This document shows positions 11,206 through 22,500 of a stretch of DNA of 64,000 nucleotides, piece by piece (the stretch's first letter is position 1; each line of letters begins with the position of its first letter). Source of the DNA: Crocodylus rhombifer. Lineage: Eukaryota; Chordata; Crocodylia; Crocodylidae. The stretch covers positions 4,736 to 68,735 of the forward strand of contig JAVSML010000969.1 in the NCBI GenBank assembly GCA_038503035.1, read 5' to 3'. Both the position numbers and the translations under genes were made by a program. The notes under the pieces are model-generated. The model saw only the letters and a list, made by a program, of their open reading frames with translations, had not been told where the DNA came from and ran no database searches.

Positions 11206-12634
11206 CTCTGCATGTGTATATGCACCCTAAAACCCTACACTCAACCACGCTCACTTTTTAAGGGCTTCGTCAGGCTGATCACTATTGTCAGAGCTTCTGT
11301 TCAAAGTAATAACAAGCAGGCAAAAGGCTCCATGCACTGAACCCCCAAGCCATGCATATCCCCACCATGTGCAAGAGCCACTGCTGAGCTCTGTGAACTA
11401 CCTGCAGTTACAAGGACTACTTTTACTGATTTCAGAAAGCTTCTAACACTTCTGCCTAATCCTGAGTACCATCTTCTTGTCTCTTCCCAGGTTATCCTTT
11501 ACATACGTACAGACACAGAGAACTCTAAGAACCCCTCTCCTGTGGGGCTACGGTCATAGAACCTGAGGCATGCTGACATCTGAGTAACACAACCATACCA
11601 CAGGCCATTTGTCATATCACAACAGAGGTGTGGGAAGCAAATGTGTTTTCCCCACTTCTCCCTTTTTGACTTCATTTTGACTTGAGCCACCTTTCCCCAT
11701 CAGCAAAGTAGAGAATACAAGTTACTCAGGCTGCTCTCAGGATCTACCTTAATAGAAATTCCACTGTCTATGCACAAGCCAGAATGTGCAACCTGCCTGC
11801 CTTATGTCTGAGATTGATGCGGCACCCCCATTACCATCTCTCTTAGCCCCTGCTTCTCCTTGGTATGATGGACAATGGAGTGTGTTTATGAGCTGCAGCC
11901 TAGTGTCAATATGTCTGTGATATGACAGCCCAACTAGGTCTAGTCTTGGCACTGACTTCCAGTAGGAAGAATTAATGAAAAAGCCTTTTATTTTTAATGT
12001 AATGTTTGGTTCTCATGAATGTCAGGGACTAATGGCACTAGGGAGAGAAAGTCAGGCATAATGCAATTCACTCGCCTCCCACACAGCCCTGCTAATGCAC
12101 GGCAGCCCTGACCTGCAACACCCCTTATTCTGCCAGTGCTCAGCCTCACACAGCTATGGCATCTCACCACGCTCAGAACTTTCCACCCACTGCAATTTAT
12201 AGCTTAGCTCTACGCCCCTTCAGCACAGTTATTGCCCTGCACTCCTGAGCTTCTGCAGTCACTGTTCTCCTGCCACAGAAACCACCCCAACTTTGCTCTT
12301 CCAAACTTACCACACCACCTTCTCCCAGAAACTCTTGCACCCCAAAGAACTCAACTGCCATCTTTCAAGTTGTGAATCTGTACATTAGACACAGTGCATT
12401 CTAGTGTGGCACCTTTTTGTAACAGTTTGCTGCAAGTGTATGGCATGTGACAGAATCAGAGAGGGAGCAGAAAACAAAGTAGCAGCTTGGGCAGAGAGCA
12501 CATGTCTAGGAACAGAAAGCAGAGCAGATTGGGCAGGGGAAAGGGATTGGTGTAGTGCACAGGGCTAATTTGCGGTATGCTTTCCAAAAAAGGTTGCCCC
12601 CACTGTTCTAGCAGACAGCTTGGGAGACTGGGTC
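11206..12634. other. Unique sequence, no gene seen
   Basis: No gene, SINE or transposon end could be supported in this stretch. Confidence 0.4.
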
Positions 12635-12860
12635 ATTGGCAGCATGGGTTCTAGTCCCCGTTCTGTCCTGCTGACTGACCACAAGCAAGTCACACGGGAC
12701 CAGAGGTATTTAGTGCCTAATTCCCTTAAAATGATTTTGCTAAGTGCCTAACTCCCATCAGTTGATTTCATTGTGAATTTAAACTTTTGCCTCCCTGTGC
12801 CTCCGTTTCCACATATGTAAAAGAGGAAGAATGCTGCTGACCATGTTTATAACTGCTTTG
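12635..12860 (+). repeat. MIR-like SINE with internal insertion
   Basis: GGGTTCTAGTCCCCGTTCTG near 12645 corresponds to the B-box region of a tRNA-derived MIR-type SINE. GACCACAAGCAAGTCAC follows near 12677, and the CCTCCGTTTCCACATATGTA segment lies near 12800. Between the last two is about 90 bp of extra sequence with repeated TTAGTGCCTAA/AAGTGCCTAA units, which looks like a small inserted palindromic element. Old and diverged. Confidence 0.6.
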
Positions 12861-13925
12861 AGATGTACTGATGAACTTATCTGTAGAAAAGTTACATGGT
12901 GTTATACTGGACAGCCAGCACACCCCATTCTAGTCCTTCAACCATTCTTCTTTCCCCATCTCTGCACATATTCCTTGATGCAGCATCCCTTGCTATTCCA
13001 GAGATGCTTCTCCCAGAAGCCAGTTGTGCCTCTAGTGACTGACCTGCTGTCCATATCTTCTCCAAGATACTGCAATGCTGAACATATAATACAGCCCCAG
13101 CAGCATCTAATACCAAGTATTTCCTTTCTTCTCTGTGCCATAAATGATACAGATTTATTTTCCCTTATTGCTGATTCATCCAAGAGTAACCCATTTGAAA
13201 GATTTGTCAGCTTTCTTTCTCTGTTCCTTACACAGAGATGTTCATGCTGCAAGACATTCCTGTGCATTGTGCCCAAACACCAATACCCTGAGGTTTTGTG
13301 GGGTGAGTTTTAAACTTGATTTTCCTAGCTACATCTTTTCTTCTGCTCTCTGCTTTGTAAAATTAATGCTCCCTTCCCTTCCAGCTCTGGACTCAAAACC
13401 TGCCTTGGTCATCATCAACTTCAGCAGCAATCTCTCACAGTCAAGGATGATCATCTTCCATGATTATTCATATCTATGCCTGACTAGGCTGATCCAGGAT
13501 TGTCCCAGACCAGCCTGGGTAATGCAGCATCCAATAAACAGTCCAGTGAAGTCAACTGATTGACTTTCATGGCCTGCACCATGCAGGCCAATCTATACTG
13601 CATCCATATTTAAACCTCTGTGGTGGCAGCATCCACCATTCTGTTAGCAAAGTAAAATCATCTTTGCTAAGAAAATAAAGGTCTACAGAAAGGGTCAGAA
13701 ACCAGCCAGATCTTGCCATCTGGGAATGGAGACCTCATAGGGCACAAAGGTAACCTCCATCACAGGGAACTTCTAACCCTAGGAAAGCCTCATGCTGCTG
13801 GTAAGAGGCATGTGACCCTAAAGGTAACAAGCTCCAGCTATTCTTAACTGGTGGAGAGTCCCTTGGGTACACTACCAGCTGTCCCAAATTGAAGCAAACT
13901 GCTCCAATCCATACTATTTAGCAAC
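12861..13925. other. Unique sequence with spurious open frames
   Basis: A 160-codon frame at 12831-13313 and a 139-codon frame at 13144-13563 overlap each other and two minus-strand frames. None carries a recognisable domain. The first begins inside the MIR-like repeat, which argues against it being a gene. Confidence 0.4.
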
Positions 13926-14040
13926 TCTGCTTCCTGCAATCCTTTCACAGCATCTGATGAAGTAAGCCCTCTGCTTATGAAAGCTTATGCTATATATCTT
14001 TGCTTTAGCTAGTATATAAAATCTACCCTGCCTTATGTGC
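13926..14040 (+). repeat. Dispersed reptile repeat tail (GAAAGCTTATGC type)
   Basis: The segment CATCTGATGAAGTAAGCC followed by CTTATGAAAGCTTATGCTAT resembles a common sauropsid repeat, with CATCTGATGAAGTGAGC and GAAAGCTTATGC blocks, that I recall from turtle and crocodilian genomes. The class is uncertain; a Penelope-like 3' end is possible. Confidence 0.35.
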
Positions 14041-14548
14041 ATGTGTGTGTGCACACGCTCCTTAAGTTCAGGAGATGGTTGAATTAATTAAATTGTTATA
14101 TTTCATCTGCATTCATTTCTATGATTCCGGTTAGGAAACAGCTTTCTCTCCCTCACTAAGACAGATAAACCTGCTTTGCATGATAGGCTTTTAGTAAGAA
14201 GACTTCCTTTTCATTCATCTTCCTTTGCATTGGTTTTCATTGCAAAGGATGTTAGGAAGATTCAATTTCATTGCAAGGAATAGATAGGAAGCACTGTCAG
14301 AGATTAAGGTGTCCAAAGAAAAGGCATTGCAACAGCTGGTGAACTACAATGAAACAGTCCCCACCCTGCAATGACTTCATTTACACTCAGAGAGAAATGA
14401 GAAGGCAGAAGGAACAACCCATAAAGTGATGTAAGGCAAGGTCTCTGCTCAGTGCAAAGTGTAAAGGGTGAAAAAAACCCAAGACATCAGCAGTGACCCA
14501 GAAGGAGTGTGGGACAAAGTGGCACTGCAAGCAGCTTAACTTTCGCTA
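14041..14548. other. Unique sequence, no gene seen
   Basis: No feature could be supported apart from a short TGTGTGTG run near 14043. Confidence 0.4.
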
Positions 14549-14780
14549 TACTCGCCTTGGGTCTGCATCATTCAGAGTGGGCGCACCTACACATGAAATA
14601 AGTGTGCCTGAATAAAATCTGACACAGTTTGTGCCAGTGTATTGCTCCTGGACGCAGTGGTTATACAAGTGCCCAGAACCACAGTATGTGGAGCTGAGGC
14701 AGCCCAGCCCCAGCTGGCAGGAAGCCTGGGTCAGATTGCCAACCTGGAGCTGCTCCACCCCAGCTCGTTGTGCTGAGGAG

Positions 14781-14868
14781 GGGCTGGCTGGAGCACAAGG
14801 GTGCTACAGTGCAGAGCTAGCTGGCAGGCAGCCCTCACACTATAGCACCCTCATGCTCCAGCTAGCCC
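14781..14868. repeat. 35-bp inverted repeat (hairpin)
   Basis: Arms at 14781-14815 and 14834-14868 pair with about five mismatches around an 18-bp loop. The left arm contains GCTGGAGCACAAGGGTGCTA and the right arm is its approximate complement. The sequence lies in a GC-rich block (about 14549-14905) bounded by CTACACATG motifs. This suggests a small MITE; a hairpin RNA cannot be excluded but there is no evidence for one. Confidence 0.6.
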
Positions 14869-15127
14869 TGGTCACCATCTACACATGCATTGCAGTGGAG
14901 TAAATAACTCTGCTACAAAATGCTGCCTGACATAGCTTGTGCTGACTTGTCTTGCACAATTTTTTAGTTATAGCACTTAGGTATATTTCCTTTGAATTCT
15001 TCCACTGTGTCACAGACTGCACCTACCTTTTGTAGCCTTTGAATGCATTTTGATACTGTGCATTCAGCTTTTGTTTGCTTGTTTGTTGAGTTAGATCGGA
15101 TATGGCATTATACCATACAGGCACTTT

Positions 15128-15330
15128 AAACCGTTTCAGGCTGGACATAAGGAAGAACTTCTTTACTGTCCAAGCCCCCAAGGTCTAGAATAGACTGCTA
15201 CCAGAGGTGGTTCAAGCACCTACCTTGAACGCCTTCAAAAGACCCCTTCTGACTTCCTGCTCCTGGGGCAGGGGGCTGGACTCAATGATCTTCTGAGGTC
15301 CATTCTAGCCCTAATGTCTATGAAATCTAA
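15128..15330 (+). mobile_element. CR1 3'-end fragment
   Basis: It matches the end of the copy at 1338-5268: TTTCAGGCTGGACATAAGG at the start, the KNFFTVQA-coding segment, then the GAGGTCC...TCTAGCCCTAATGTCTATGAA tail. About 25 bp is deleted at CTTCAAAAGACCCC, removing the DVYLAGI codons. It is a 5'-truncated dead copy of the same subfamily. Confidence 0.9.
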
Positions 15331-16008
15331 GATAATTCTTTTGTCAGGCAGTACTGTCCTATGGTGGAGTTAATTAATTTACTACAGCCTAATAGGAGCA
15401 CACATGTAGACTGTGACACTTTACTGTGGAGCTAATTAGTCAATAAAGCACATGAGTAAATGCCCCCATGCTGCATGCCCTCCGTTCCCATGATGCTCAA
15501 TTTCCCATAGAATTAGGCTGTAAGGGCACAGACTATCTGAGATCCTGGCACTTTCAGCTCCTCTTGCTTGAAAACGTTTGGCTCCTCACCAAGATCTGAC
15601 TTTTTGTGCAACATGGCCCATGGCCATCTATTCTTCAGGGCAAGAATGTGAACTACAGCAGGTTCCTCCAAGCAAGCAAAAGCAGTTGACACCCTTGGGT
15701 ATCACAGAAGGGCTACAGAGCTCACCATCTCTCAGCAAGGTCCTAATGACACACCATCAACCATCCAATGGGGTTGGAACAGCTTGTTTAAGGATCTCAA
15801 ACTGGCTCATAATCCTACTTATAATAGGACCTAGAAAAACCCCACAGGAAGGGAGACTTTTGCAGCAAGCAGCAGGCCCTGCAGTTAGCAGGGGATGCTG
15901 GCAACCCTGGGCATCCACCACTGAAAGTAGTTGTTCCTCACACATTTACCTAGTTGGCTCTTATTCCTCATTCCAACAGAGGCACTCCCTTCATTTCTTA
16001 TTCTAGAC
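15331..16008. other. Unique sequence, no gene seen
   Basis: A 142-codon frame at 15578-16006 has no recognisable domain and is not called a gene. Confidence 0.4.
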
Positions 16009-16106
16009 CAGTGATGTCCAACCAAGGTGCCACAGCACCCTGGAGTGCTGTGAGATCCTTTTAAGGGTGTTACAGGGAGCCACGCAATATTACCACCCTC
16101 ATTCAT
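16009..16106 (+). mobile_element. hAT-type transposon, 5' fragment
   Basis: Starts CAGTGATGTCCAACCAAGGT and continues in step with the left end of the element at 36549 (CAGTGATTCTCAATGAGGGT, then ...GCACCCTGGAGTG against ...GACCCTGGTGTG). It lacks a matching right end, so it is a truncated copy of that family. Confidence 0.6.
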
Positions 16107-16168
16107 CCTCAAACAAGCGGGCAGAAGTGCTGGTTGCTTCTATATCATTATTCCCCCTGTCACATCAG

Positions 16169-16963
16169 TAGGGGTGTGCAAAGTGGGCCCTATTCAATTC
16201 AAATTCGGAATCGATATGAATCAAGGACAGCGATTCAGTTCATTGATTCAGATCACTGTCCCCAATTTGATTTGGCCAAATCCAAATCTAAAGATTCAAT
16301 GCTGATTCAGAGAATCAGCGATTTGGACATAGACACAGCTTTAAAAGTTTTTTTCTACATACCCCAAGGTACCAGCATGGCTCATGATTGCTGCAATGCT
16401 GGGGCAGATGGAGCGTCCCACAGGAGTGCGTGTGGGCCTCCACGTGCTTAGTGGCAAACCCAGAAGTGGACCGGAAGGGGCCACTTCTGGGTCCACTGGG
16501 AAGTGAACAGGGAGACCCCTGCTCCCCACCTGGCTTAGTAATCGGCTGCAGGGGGAAATCTGGGTGACCCCCTGAGACTCAGGAGGCACCAGTCACCAAG
16601 ACGGGGGGTGGGGGAGAGCGCACTTTCCAGCAGGCCTGGAAGTGGACCGGAAATGCTTCTGATCCATTTCTGGGTCTGCTGCCAAGCATGTGCCCTCGCC
16701 CCCACTCCTGTGATACGCTCCATGCACCCCAGGACATCAGCATTCACGACTCAATCCTGGTACCTCGAGGTATGTAGAAAAAAACATTTAAAGCTGTGTC
16801 TGTGGCCGAATTGCCAAATCTCTCCAAATCAATTCAGAGGGTTCAGTTTGATTCAGAGAGATTAAAGGGTCCTCTGATTCAATTTGTATTTGGAGATTGG
16901 GCCACTGAATTGGGCTGAATCTCTATCGAATCAAATCAGGGACCAAAGTTTCGCACAGCCCTA
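16169..16963. mobile_element. Fold-back hAT-type element, non-autonomous
   Basis: The ends TAGGGGTGTGCAAAG and, inverted, TAGGGCTGTGCGAAA are terminal inverted repeats. Flanks CACATCAG (16161-16168) and CTCATTAG (16964-16971) match at 6 of 8 positions and give the 8-bp duplication expected for hAT elements. The inverted repeats are long: ACACAGCTTTAAAAG, TTTTCTACATACC and AGGTACCAG on the left (about 16335-16376) reappear inverted on the right (about 16758-16802). The element is therefore largely a fold-back of arms roughly 240 bp long around a GC-rich core. No transposase frame is present. It shares ends with the elements at 62048 and, less perfectly, 54441. Confidence 0.8.
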
Positions 16964-16971
16964 CTCATTAG

Positions 16972-18020
16972 ACCCAAAGCCTTCCAAAAACCCTGCTGTT
17001 AATTAGAGCTGTGAGATGAAATTTTCCACACAGAAATTTTTTCTTACCAAAAAGCACAGATTAAAACTAATGACATATTTCACAAACTTGTATCAAGTTC
17101 AGCAAATTGTTTCAAGAAAAATAATTGACAAGACTTCCAGGAAAGCTGAAATGTTTGGCTTTGACAATTCTTTAAAAGAAACGCTTTGAATTTTTTGAGA
17201 CACAATGTTAATTTCTTTAAAAAGTTGTTTCAGACTTATTATTCAGTTTATTCCTGCCTCCCTCCCCATCCCTCTCTTAAAATGAAGCATAGGACTTCTG
17301 GTTCCAAAAGCGGAAATGCCTGTTGCCTGATCTGAAAGGCCCCAGCCTATGGCAGGCTCGTCACCTTCTACCTGAGACCCAGCCATTAGTAGTGGTGGAC
17401 AGCATACCACACACAGGTCATAACAAGCTTGGCTAGGGAACCCCATATTGAACATGAGGTTCACTCCTCAAAGCATTAATAAAAAACCTAGTCAGCACCC
17501 TGCATCCAACACCATTCTGCTTCCCTTTATTGGCATTTCCAGCTTCTGTTTCGCAGGCAAAGGAAATAAGCAAAAAAGTACCTTCCACAGCTATGTCAGG
17601 CTGACCTTGTTAAGTCAACATGACCTCAAGCTTCTCTGTGTAATGAAGTCAACTGCATAATTATGGTCGTCTCAGGGAGATGCTAATAAGTCTCGGGGTA
17701 TGTGAAATGTCACCAGCCAGTAGGAACATGGGGATGGAAATCACAGCAATCACAGCGAGCAGCCTCTCAAAGTTTCGGGGAAGGTGGCTGAGGGCTGTTT
17801 GGTTTGTACATTCTTGAAGGATGCTCACCACAGGAGGAAGAAAAATGTTAGAGAGAAAAGATCATCACAAAGGATAACATTTCATACTTCTGCCTCTTGG
17901 GTACCATTCTGTACAATGAGGGCCTGTTTTGCATCTCATTTTTACCAGTAATAAGCTGGCACAATGCCAGGGACTTCAACAGTCACTCTTCATTTATAGT
18001 GGCCTGTGGGACCCAAGAAG
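16972..18020. other. Unique sequence, no gene seen
   Basis: The AT-rich segment 16999-17228, starting TTAGAGCTGTGAGATGAAAT, could be a very old relative of the element at 49780, but I could not find a matching right end. Confidence 0.35.
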
Positions 18021-18024
18021 GAAT

Positions 18025-18190
18025 TTAAAGAGAAAGTGTGGCTCAGTGGCTAAAATACTTGCGTAGGAGCCTTGGTATTCCAGACCCTGCTCTGTAACGT
18101 GGAGACGTCACTTAACTTTCCATGCTTCAATTCCTACTCTGTAAAACAGGGGCAATAGCTCTTTCCTGTCTTTCACTCGGGCATAAGACT
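18025..18190 (+). repeat. MIR-like SINE
   Basis: GTGGCTCAGTGGCTAAAATA resembles a tRNA-type A box, and GTATTCCAGACCCTGCTCTG the degraded B-box region. These are followed by GACGTCACTTAACTTTCCAT and TACTCTGTAAAACAGGGGC, the usual MIR-core order. This is the most complete SINE of the type in the window. Confidence 0.7.
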
Positions 18191-20010
18191 CAACAGCTAT
18201 CGCAGAACTCAACGGTGCATACATCATGCTCTGTAAAGAATGATGGTGCCAATTCAATGTCATGGGGATGCTGGTAAAACAAATGCATTGAAAACTTGTG
18301 AGGTGTTTGGATACTATGGCCAAACCTGGACCATATAAGGATGTAAATGAGAGAGAATTGGCCCTAAATTTTGGGAAGTAAGGAGAGAATGCACCAGAAA
18401 AAAAAAATCTAGATTGTTATAACAAGCAAAAGCAGAGAGATATGGTTGCTCATTATAACCCCTCATTTTTTATTTTTTGAACCAAATCCCCACCCCATTC
18501 ATTTCAGTGTGGACAGGATCATGGTCATAGGAAAAGAAGAAATGGAACTGGAAATTAGTAGAGCTGTATTACTACGAGTTGTGTCCTCCAGAGGATTGGA
18601 ATAGCTCATTTATTCAATTTTACCACACATCTTCAATCCATAGACTGATGAGGGATCTCTTTTGAGAACAGGCTTTTGCCATGTTTCAAGGTACAAAGAG
18701 TAGCAAGCCTTTCAATGAGAACAGTTATTGTCATTGTTTTTTATCATTCTCATGAACTAAGGACAAAAGTAAAGGCTTCATGGGAGGGAGAGGACACAGT
18801 GTATGCATTTTCAACAGGCTTTACTGAATCAAATGTGAAATGGTAGCTGGGCTCAGCAACAGCAAAAATTTCAAGGGACAGTGCCCTGAAAAGAAAAGCA
18901 TCTCTCTGACATATCTCATTTCACCAGCTTTCTATAAAGTTTTATCTTCAGCTTTTTCTTCCTTCCATGAGGTGTTTCACAGTATTTCAGGAAAAAAAAG
19001 CAAAGGATGATCAATGGAAGTACTGAATTTGTAGTCTCTAACAAAGGACTGGATTAAGGGTTCCAATACAAGGCACATCCAAGCTCAGTCCTCCCCCTTT
19101 TGAGGTCACATCATCTACAGGAGACCAGTCCCCCTCATACTAAGTAGATTCTAAGCTTTCAGGGCAGAGATTGTCTTTCTATTTCACCTATGCCTATACC
19201 TATATCTATACCTAAATGTGTGTGCATGTGTACAGAACTCAGCATAGTGGACTACAATCCATGATCAGACTTTTATATAAAACAACATCAACAATAATTT
19301 CTATCACCAACATCTATCATTTATTTTTTGTTCTTCCTTCTCAATTAGAGGCTTCTAAAGTCATGCACAATACAATTTAATTGTGTGTTTTACAGAGACG
19401 TTCTCCTCCCTCCTCCCCTCCATAACTGAAATAAAATTGAGACCAATACCCATAAAGGAGAATACTAAAATAATCTCTTCCATTACATCCTAATTTAACA
19501 ACTTCCCTTTGTTGCACAACACACCTGGCTGTCTTTTTCTGTTAGTAATGTGCTCCTTCACTCCTTCTTTGAGAATCCCCCTTTCCATCAAATCCCTCCT
19601 CCTGGCACACTAACATACAGATTACTTTTTCATAAGATGCAATTTCACCCAGATCTCATTACTTACTCTCTTAATGTATTTTCTAAGTTTGTTTCATCTA
19701 CAATGTCTCTCTCACTTTGTTCTGCTGATAAAATGCCCAGGCAAGGTGCTTTGGAAAGCAGCTTGCTGGAGCACATTAACTAAACCTCTTCTTGTTTTGG
19801 GAATTGATGTCTAGCCTTCCTGAATTTGGATACCAAAGGCAGAATTTGACCCAGCTATGTATAGTGCAGAGGGGGCACTAGACAGCAGCACCACCTTCAT
19901 TATGATCCTTTGTATTACTATAGCACATGGACTAACTAGAAAATGGAGAGAGAGGACGGATAGCCTGCAGAAAATTCTGAGTCTTTCGCCAAAAGCCAGC
20001 ACATTTTCAT
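18191..20010. other. Unique sequence, no gene seen
   Basis: A long run without any supported feature; short CTATACCTATATC units occur near 19188-19215. Confidence 0.4.
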
Positions 20011-21851
20011 TCATAGTTTCACAGTTTCTAGGGTCGGAAGGGACCTGAGCAGATCATCGAGTCGGACCCCCTGCCATGGCAGGAAAGCGTACTGGGGTCA
20101 AACGACCCCAGCAAGGTGACCATCTAGCCTCCTCTTGAAGACCCCCAGAGTAGGAGCCAGCACCACTTTGCTTGGAAGTTGGATAGAGATCCTAGCCACC
20201 CTGACAGTGAAGTAGCGCCTCCGATATCTAGCCTAAATCTACCCTCTGCCAGCTTGTGACCGTTATTTCTAGTCACTCCTGGCAATGCTCAGGGAAACAG
20301 GGACTCCCCCAGTGCCTGCTGGTCCCCTCTGACTAGTTTGTAACAGGCCACTAGATCCCCCCTCAGCCTTCTCTTCTGGAGGCTGAACAGGTTCAGTTCC
20401 CGTAACCTCCTTGGACCTGCTTGAGAAGCATCTGTGGATGCATGACAAGGTGCGGTTGGCCTTCCTGACTGCATCCCCACACTGCTGGCCCATCTGCATC
20501 TTGGCATCAATGATGACTCCAAGATCCTTTTCCGCCTCTGTGCTGACAAGAAGGGAGTTCCCCAGCCTGTAGGTATGGTGCTGATTGTTCCTCCCCAGGT
20601 GCATCACCTTGCACTTGTCAGTGTTGAATCCCATCCTATTCCCATCCGCCCACCCCTGTAGCCTGTCTAAGTCTGATTGCAGCCTATTCCTCCCTTCTAG
20701 CGTGCCCACATCCCCCCACATCTTAGTGTCATCAGCAAATTTGAACAGGGTGCTATTTATCCCCTCGTCCAAGTCACTGATGAAGATGCTGAACAGTGCG
20801 GGCCCAAGGACCGAGCCCTGGGGGACCCCGCTGCCCACGTCCCTCCAGGTCGAAAATGACCCGTCCACCACCACTCTCTGGGTGCGGCCCTCCAGCCAGT
20901 TGGTGACCCAATTGACTGTGTGGGTGTCGACACCACAGTCCCCCAGTTTCTTAATGAGAACAGGGTGTGAGACAGTGTTGAAGGCCTACCGAAAGTCCAG
21001 AAAAACTAAGTCCACTGCTACCCCTGCGTCTAAGGATTTGGTGACCTGGTCATAGAAGGCCACCAGGTTGGTCTGACAGGATCTACCACTAATGAACCTG
21101 TGTTGGCTGCCCCTAAGCATAATCTCCCCTGCTGGCCCCTTGTGGATATGCACCAGAATAATTCTCTCAAAAAGCTTACCCAGGATTGAGGTAAAACTAA
21201 CTGGCCTATAGTTCCCTGGGTCCTCCTTCCTCCCTTTTTTGAAAATGGGAACAACACTGGCCCTCTTCCAGTCCTCTGGCACCACACCAGAGCACCATGA
21301 GTGCTCGTAAAGCTGTGCCAGGGGTCCTGCAATGACCTCAGCCAATTCCCTCAATACTCAAGGGTGGAGATCGTCCGGACCAGCTGACTTGAATACATCC
21401 AGTCCCTCCAGAAGTTCCCTAACTAGTTCCTCACTAACCCTTGGCCTAGGTGCACCTAGGGTCTAAAGGGGGACTGGGGGGGTGTGGCTTTTCCCGTCCC
21501 TGCTCAGGAAAATGTAGGCAAAGAAATCGTTAAATATGCTAGCTTTGTCATCGGGTGTGACGACCAAATTTCCTAGCTTGTCCTGCAGGGGGCCCACATT
21601 ACCCAGAACCTTCTTTTTGCCCCCTATGTATTTAAAAAAGGACTTCTTGTTGTCCTTGATCCGGGAAGTTATTCCCAATTCCATCTCCGCCTTGGCCTCC
21701 CTGACTGCTCCCCTGCAGTCCTGAGCAACCGCAGTATAATCCTCCCTTGTGATGGCCCCTCCCTTCCATTGGATGTACACCTCCCTTTTAGCTAGGAGAT
21801 GTTCCCGGATACTTTTGGTGAGCCATGGGGGCTTTTTCGCCCTCCTGCCCC
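20011..21851 (-). mobile_element. CR1 LINE, 5'-truncated, minus strand
   Basis: The 3' end is at the left: plus-strand TCATAGTTTCACAGTTTCTA followed by GGGTCGGAAGGGACC is the reversed CR1 tail. The copy reaches back to the region before the RT domain and stops at about 21851. Its tail differs from those of the 1338 and 30980 copies, so it is a third CR1 subfamily. Confidence 0.92.
20269..21780 (-). pseudogene. CR1 ORF2 relic (RT domain)
   Basis: Read from 21780 downwards, the frame gives MELGITSRIKDNKKSFFKYI, GVVPEDWKRASVVPIFKKG, NYRPVSFTSILGK, QTNLVAFYDQVTK and VFLDFR. It is interrupted by TAG at 20986-20988 and reopens in the same frame with [10 protein letters not shown] and FKFADDTKMWGD (FADD codons at 20728-20739). 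Other stops lie near 21460. After SSRSKEV (about 20420) some 55-60 codons are missing: the LYxALVRPxLEY-to-ERL segment is absent, and the text resumes out of frame at ELNLFSLQKRRLRGDLVACY. The polymerase catalytic residues are intact, but the deletion and stops make it non-functional. Confidence 0.9.
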
Positions 21852-22409
21852 CTCAGAAATGATGCTATGGTGAATTGTGGAAGTTGTAGCTCAGAAGTCC
21901 TATGTGCCTCATCTCCTCTAAGGTACAGACTCTATTTCCTATGATCTCATCATTATCTCCTCTCTTAGTGAGAGGTAGGTTGGAACATCATGGCAGTGGT
22001 ATGGCTCCAGAGTACTAGTGGAGATGAAGTCCTGCTGAGGAGCTCAGTCCACAGAGGAGCAAGAAGTTGTAAGAGACTACGAAAGTACTCCTGAACTGAA
22101 ATATTTCAGAATTTGGTTGAAAGTCAGACACAGTTTGGGTTTTGAACATTTGGTTTTATAACGAAGGAGTTTTGTTTTGTTTTTTTCATGTGGGAAAGAG
22201 GCATTTCTGGGAGAAAGAAGTTTTTGAAAAACCCACTTTTATATAAAAGTGGTGTAGATTACCTCTACTTATCAACCAGAGGTGGCAAATGAAAGTAAGG
22301 TATCACTCTGCCAAGCATATGAACTAAGAACCAGGTTCTAACACCATCACTTAGTGAGATTGCTGGATAAGAAAGATGCAAACCAGTTTGAGACAAAAGA
22401 GAGTTGAGA
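21852..22409. other. Unique sequence, no gene seen
   Basis: No feature was supported beyond the CR1 junction. Confidence 0.4.
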
Positions 22410-22500
22410 GCTTAAGAGATTGCCCTAGAGTCACAAAGGGGCTAATGGCAGGAGAGGAAATCCAGCTTACATCTACTGAATACCAACCTACCCCTGCAAC
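22410..22500 (-). repeat. MIR-like SINE relic
   Basis: TTAAGAGATTGCCCTAGAGT, CACAAAGGGGCTAATGGCAG and GGAAATCCAGCTT follow the reverse-complement order of the MIR core (TTAAGTGACTTGCCCAAGGT, CACACAGC...). Diverged copy. Confidence 0.55.

Noticed and set aside
12831..13563. Two overlapping plus-strand frames of 160 and 139 codons
   Set aside because: The first starts in a MIR-like SINE; both have Cys/Ser/Phe-rich content without motifs, and minus-strand frames overlap them.
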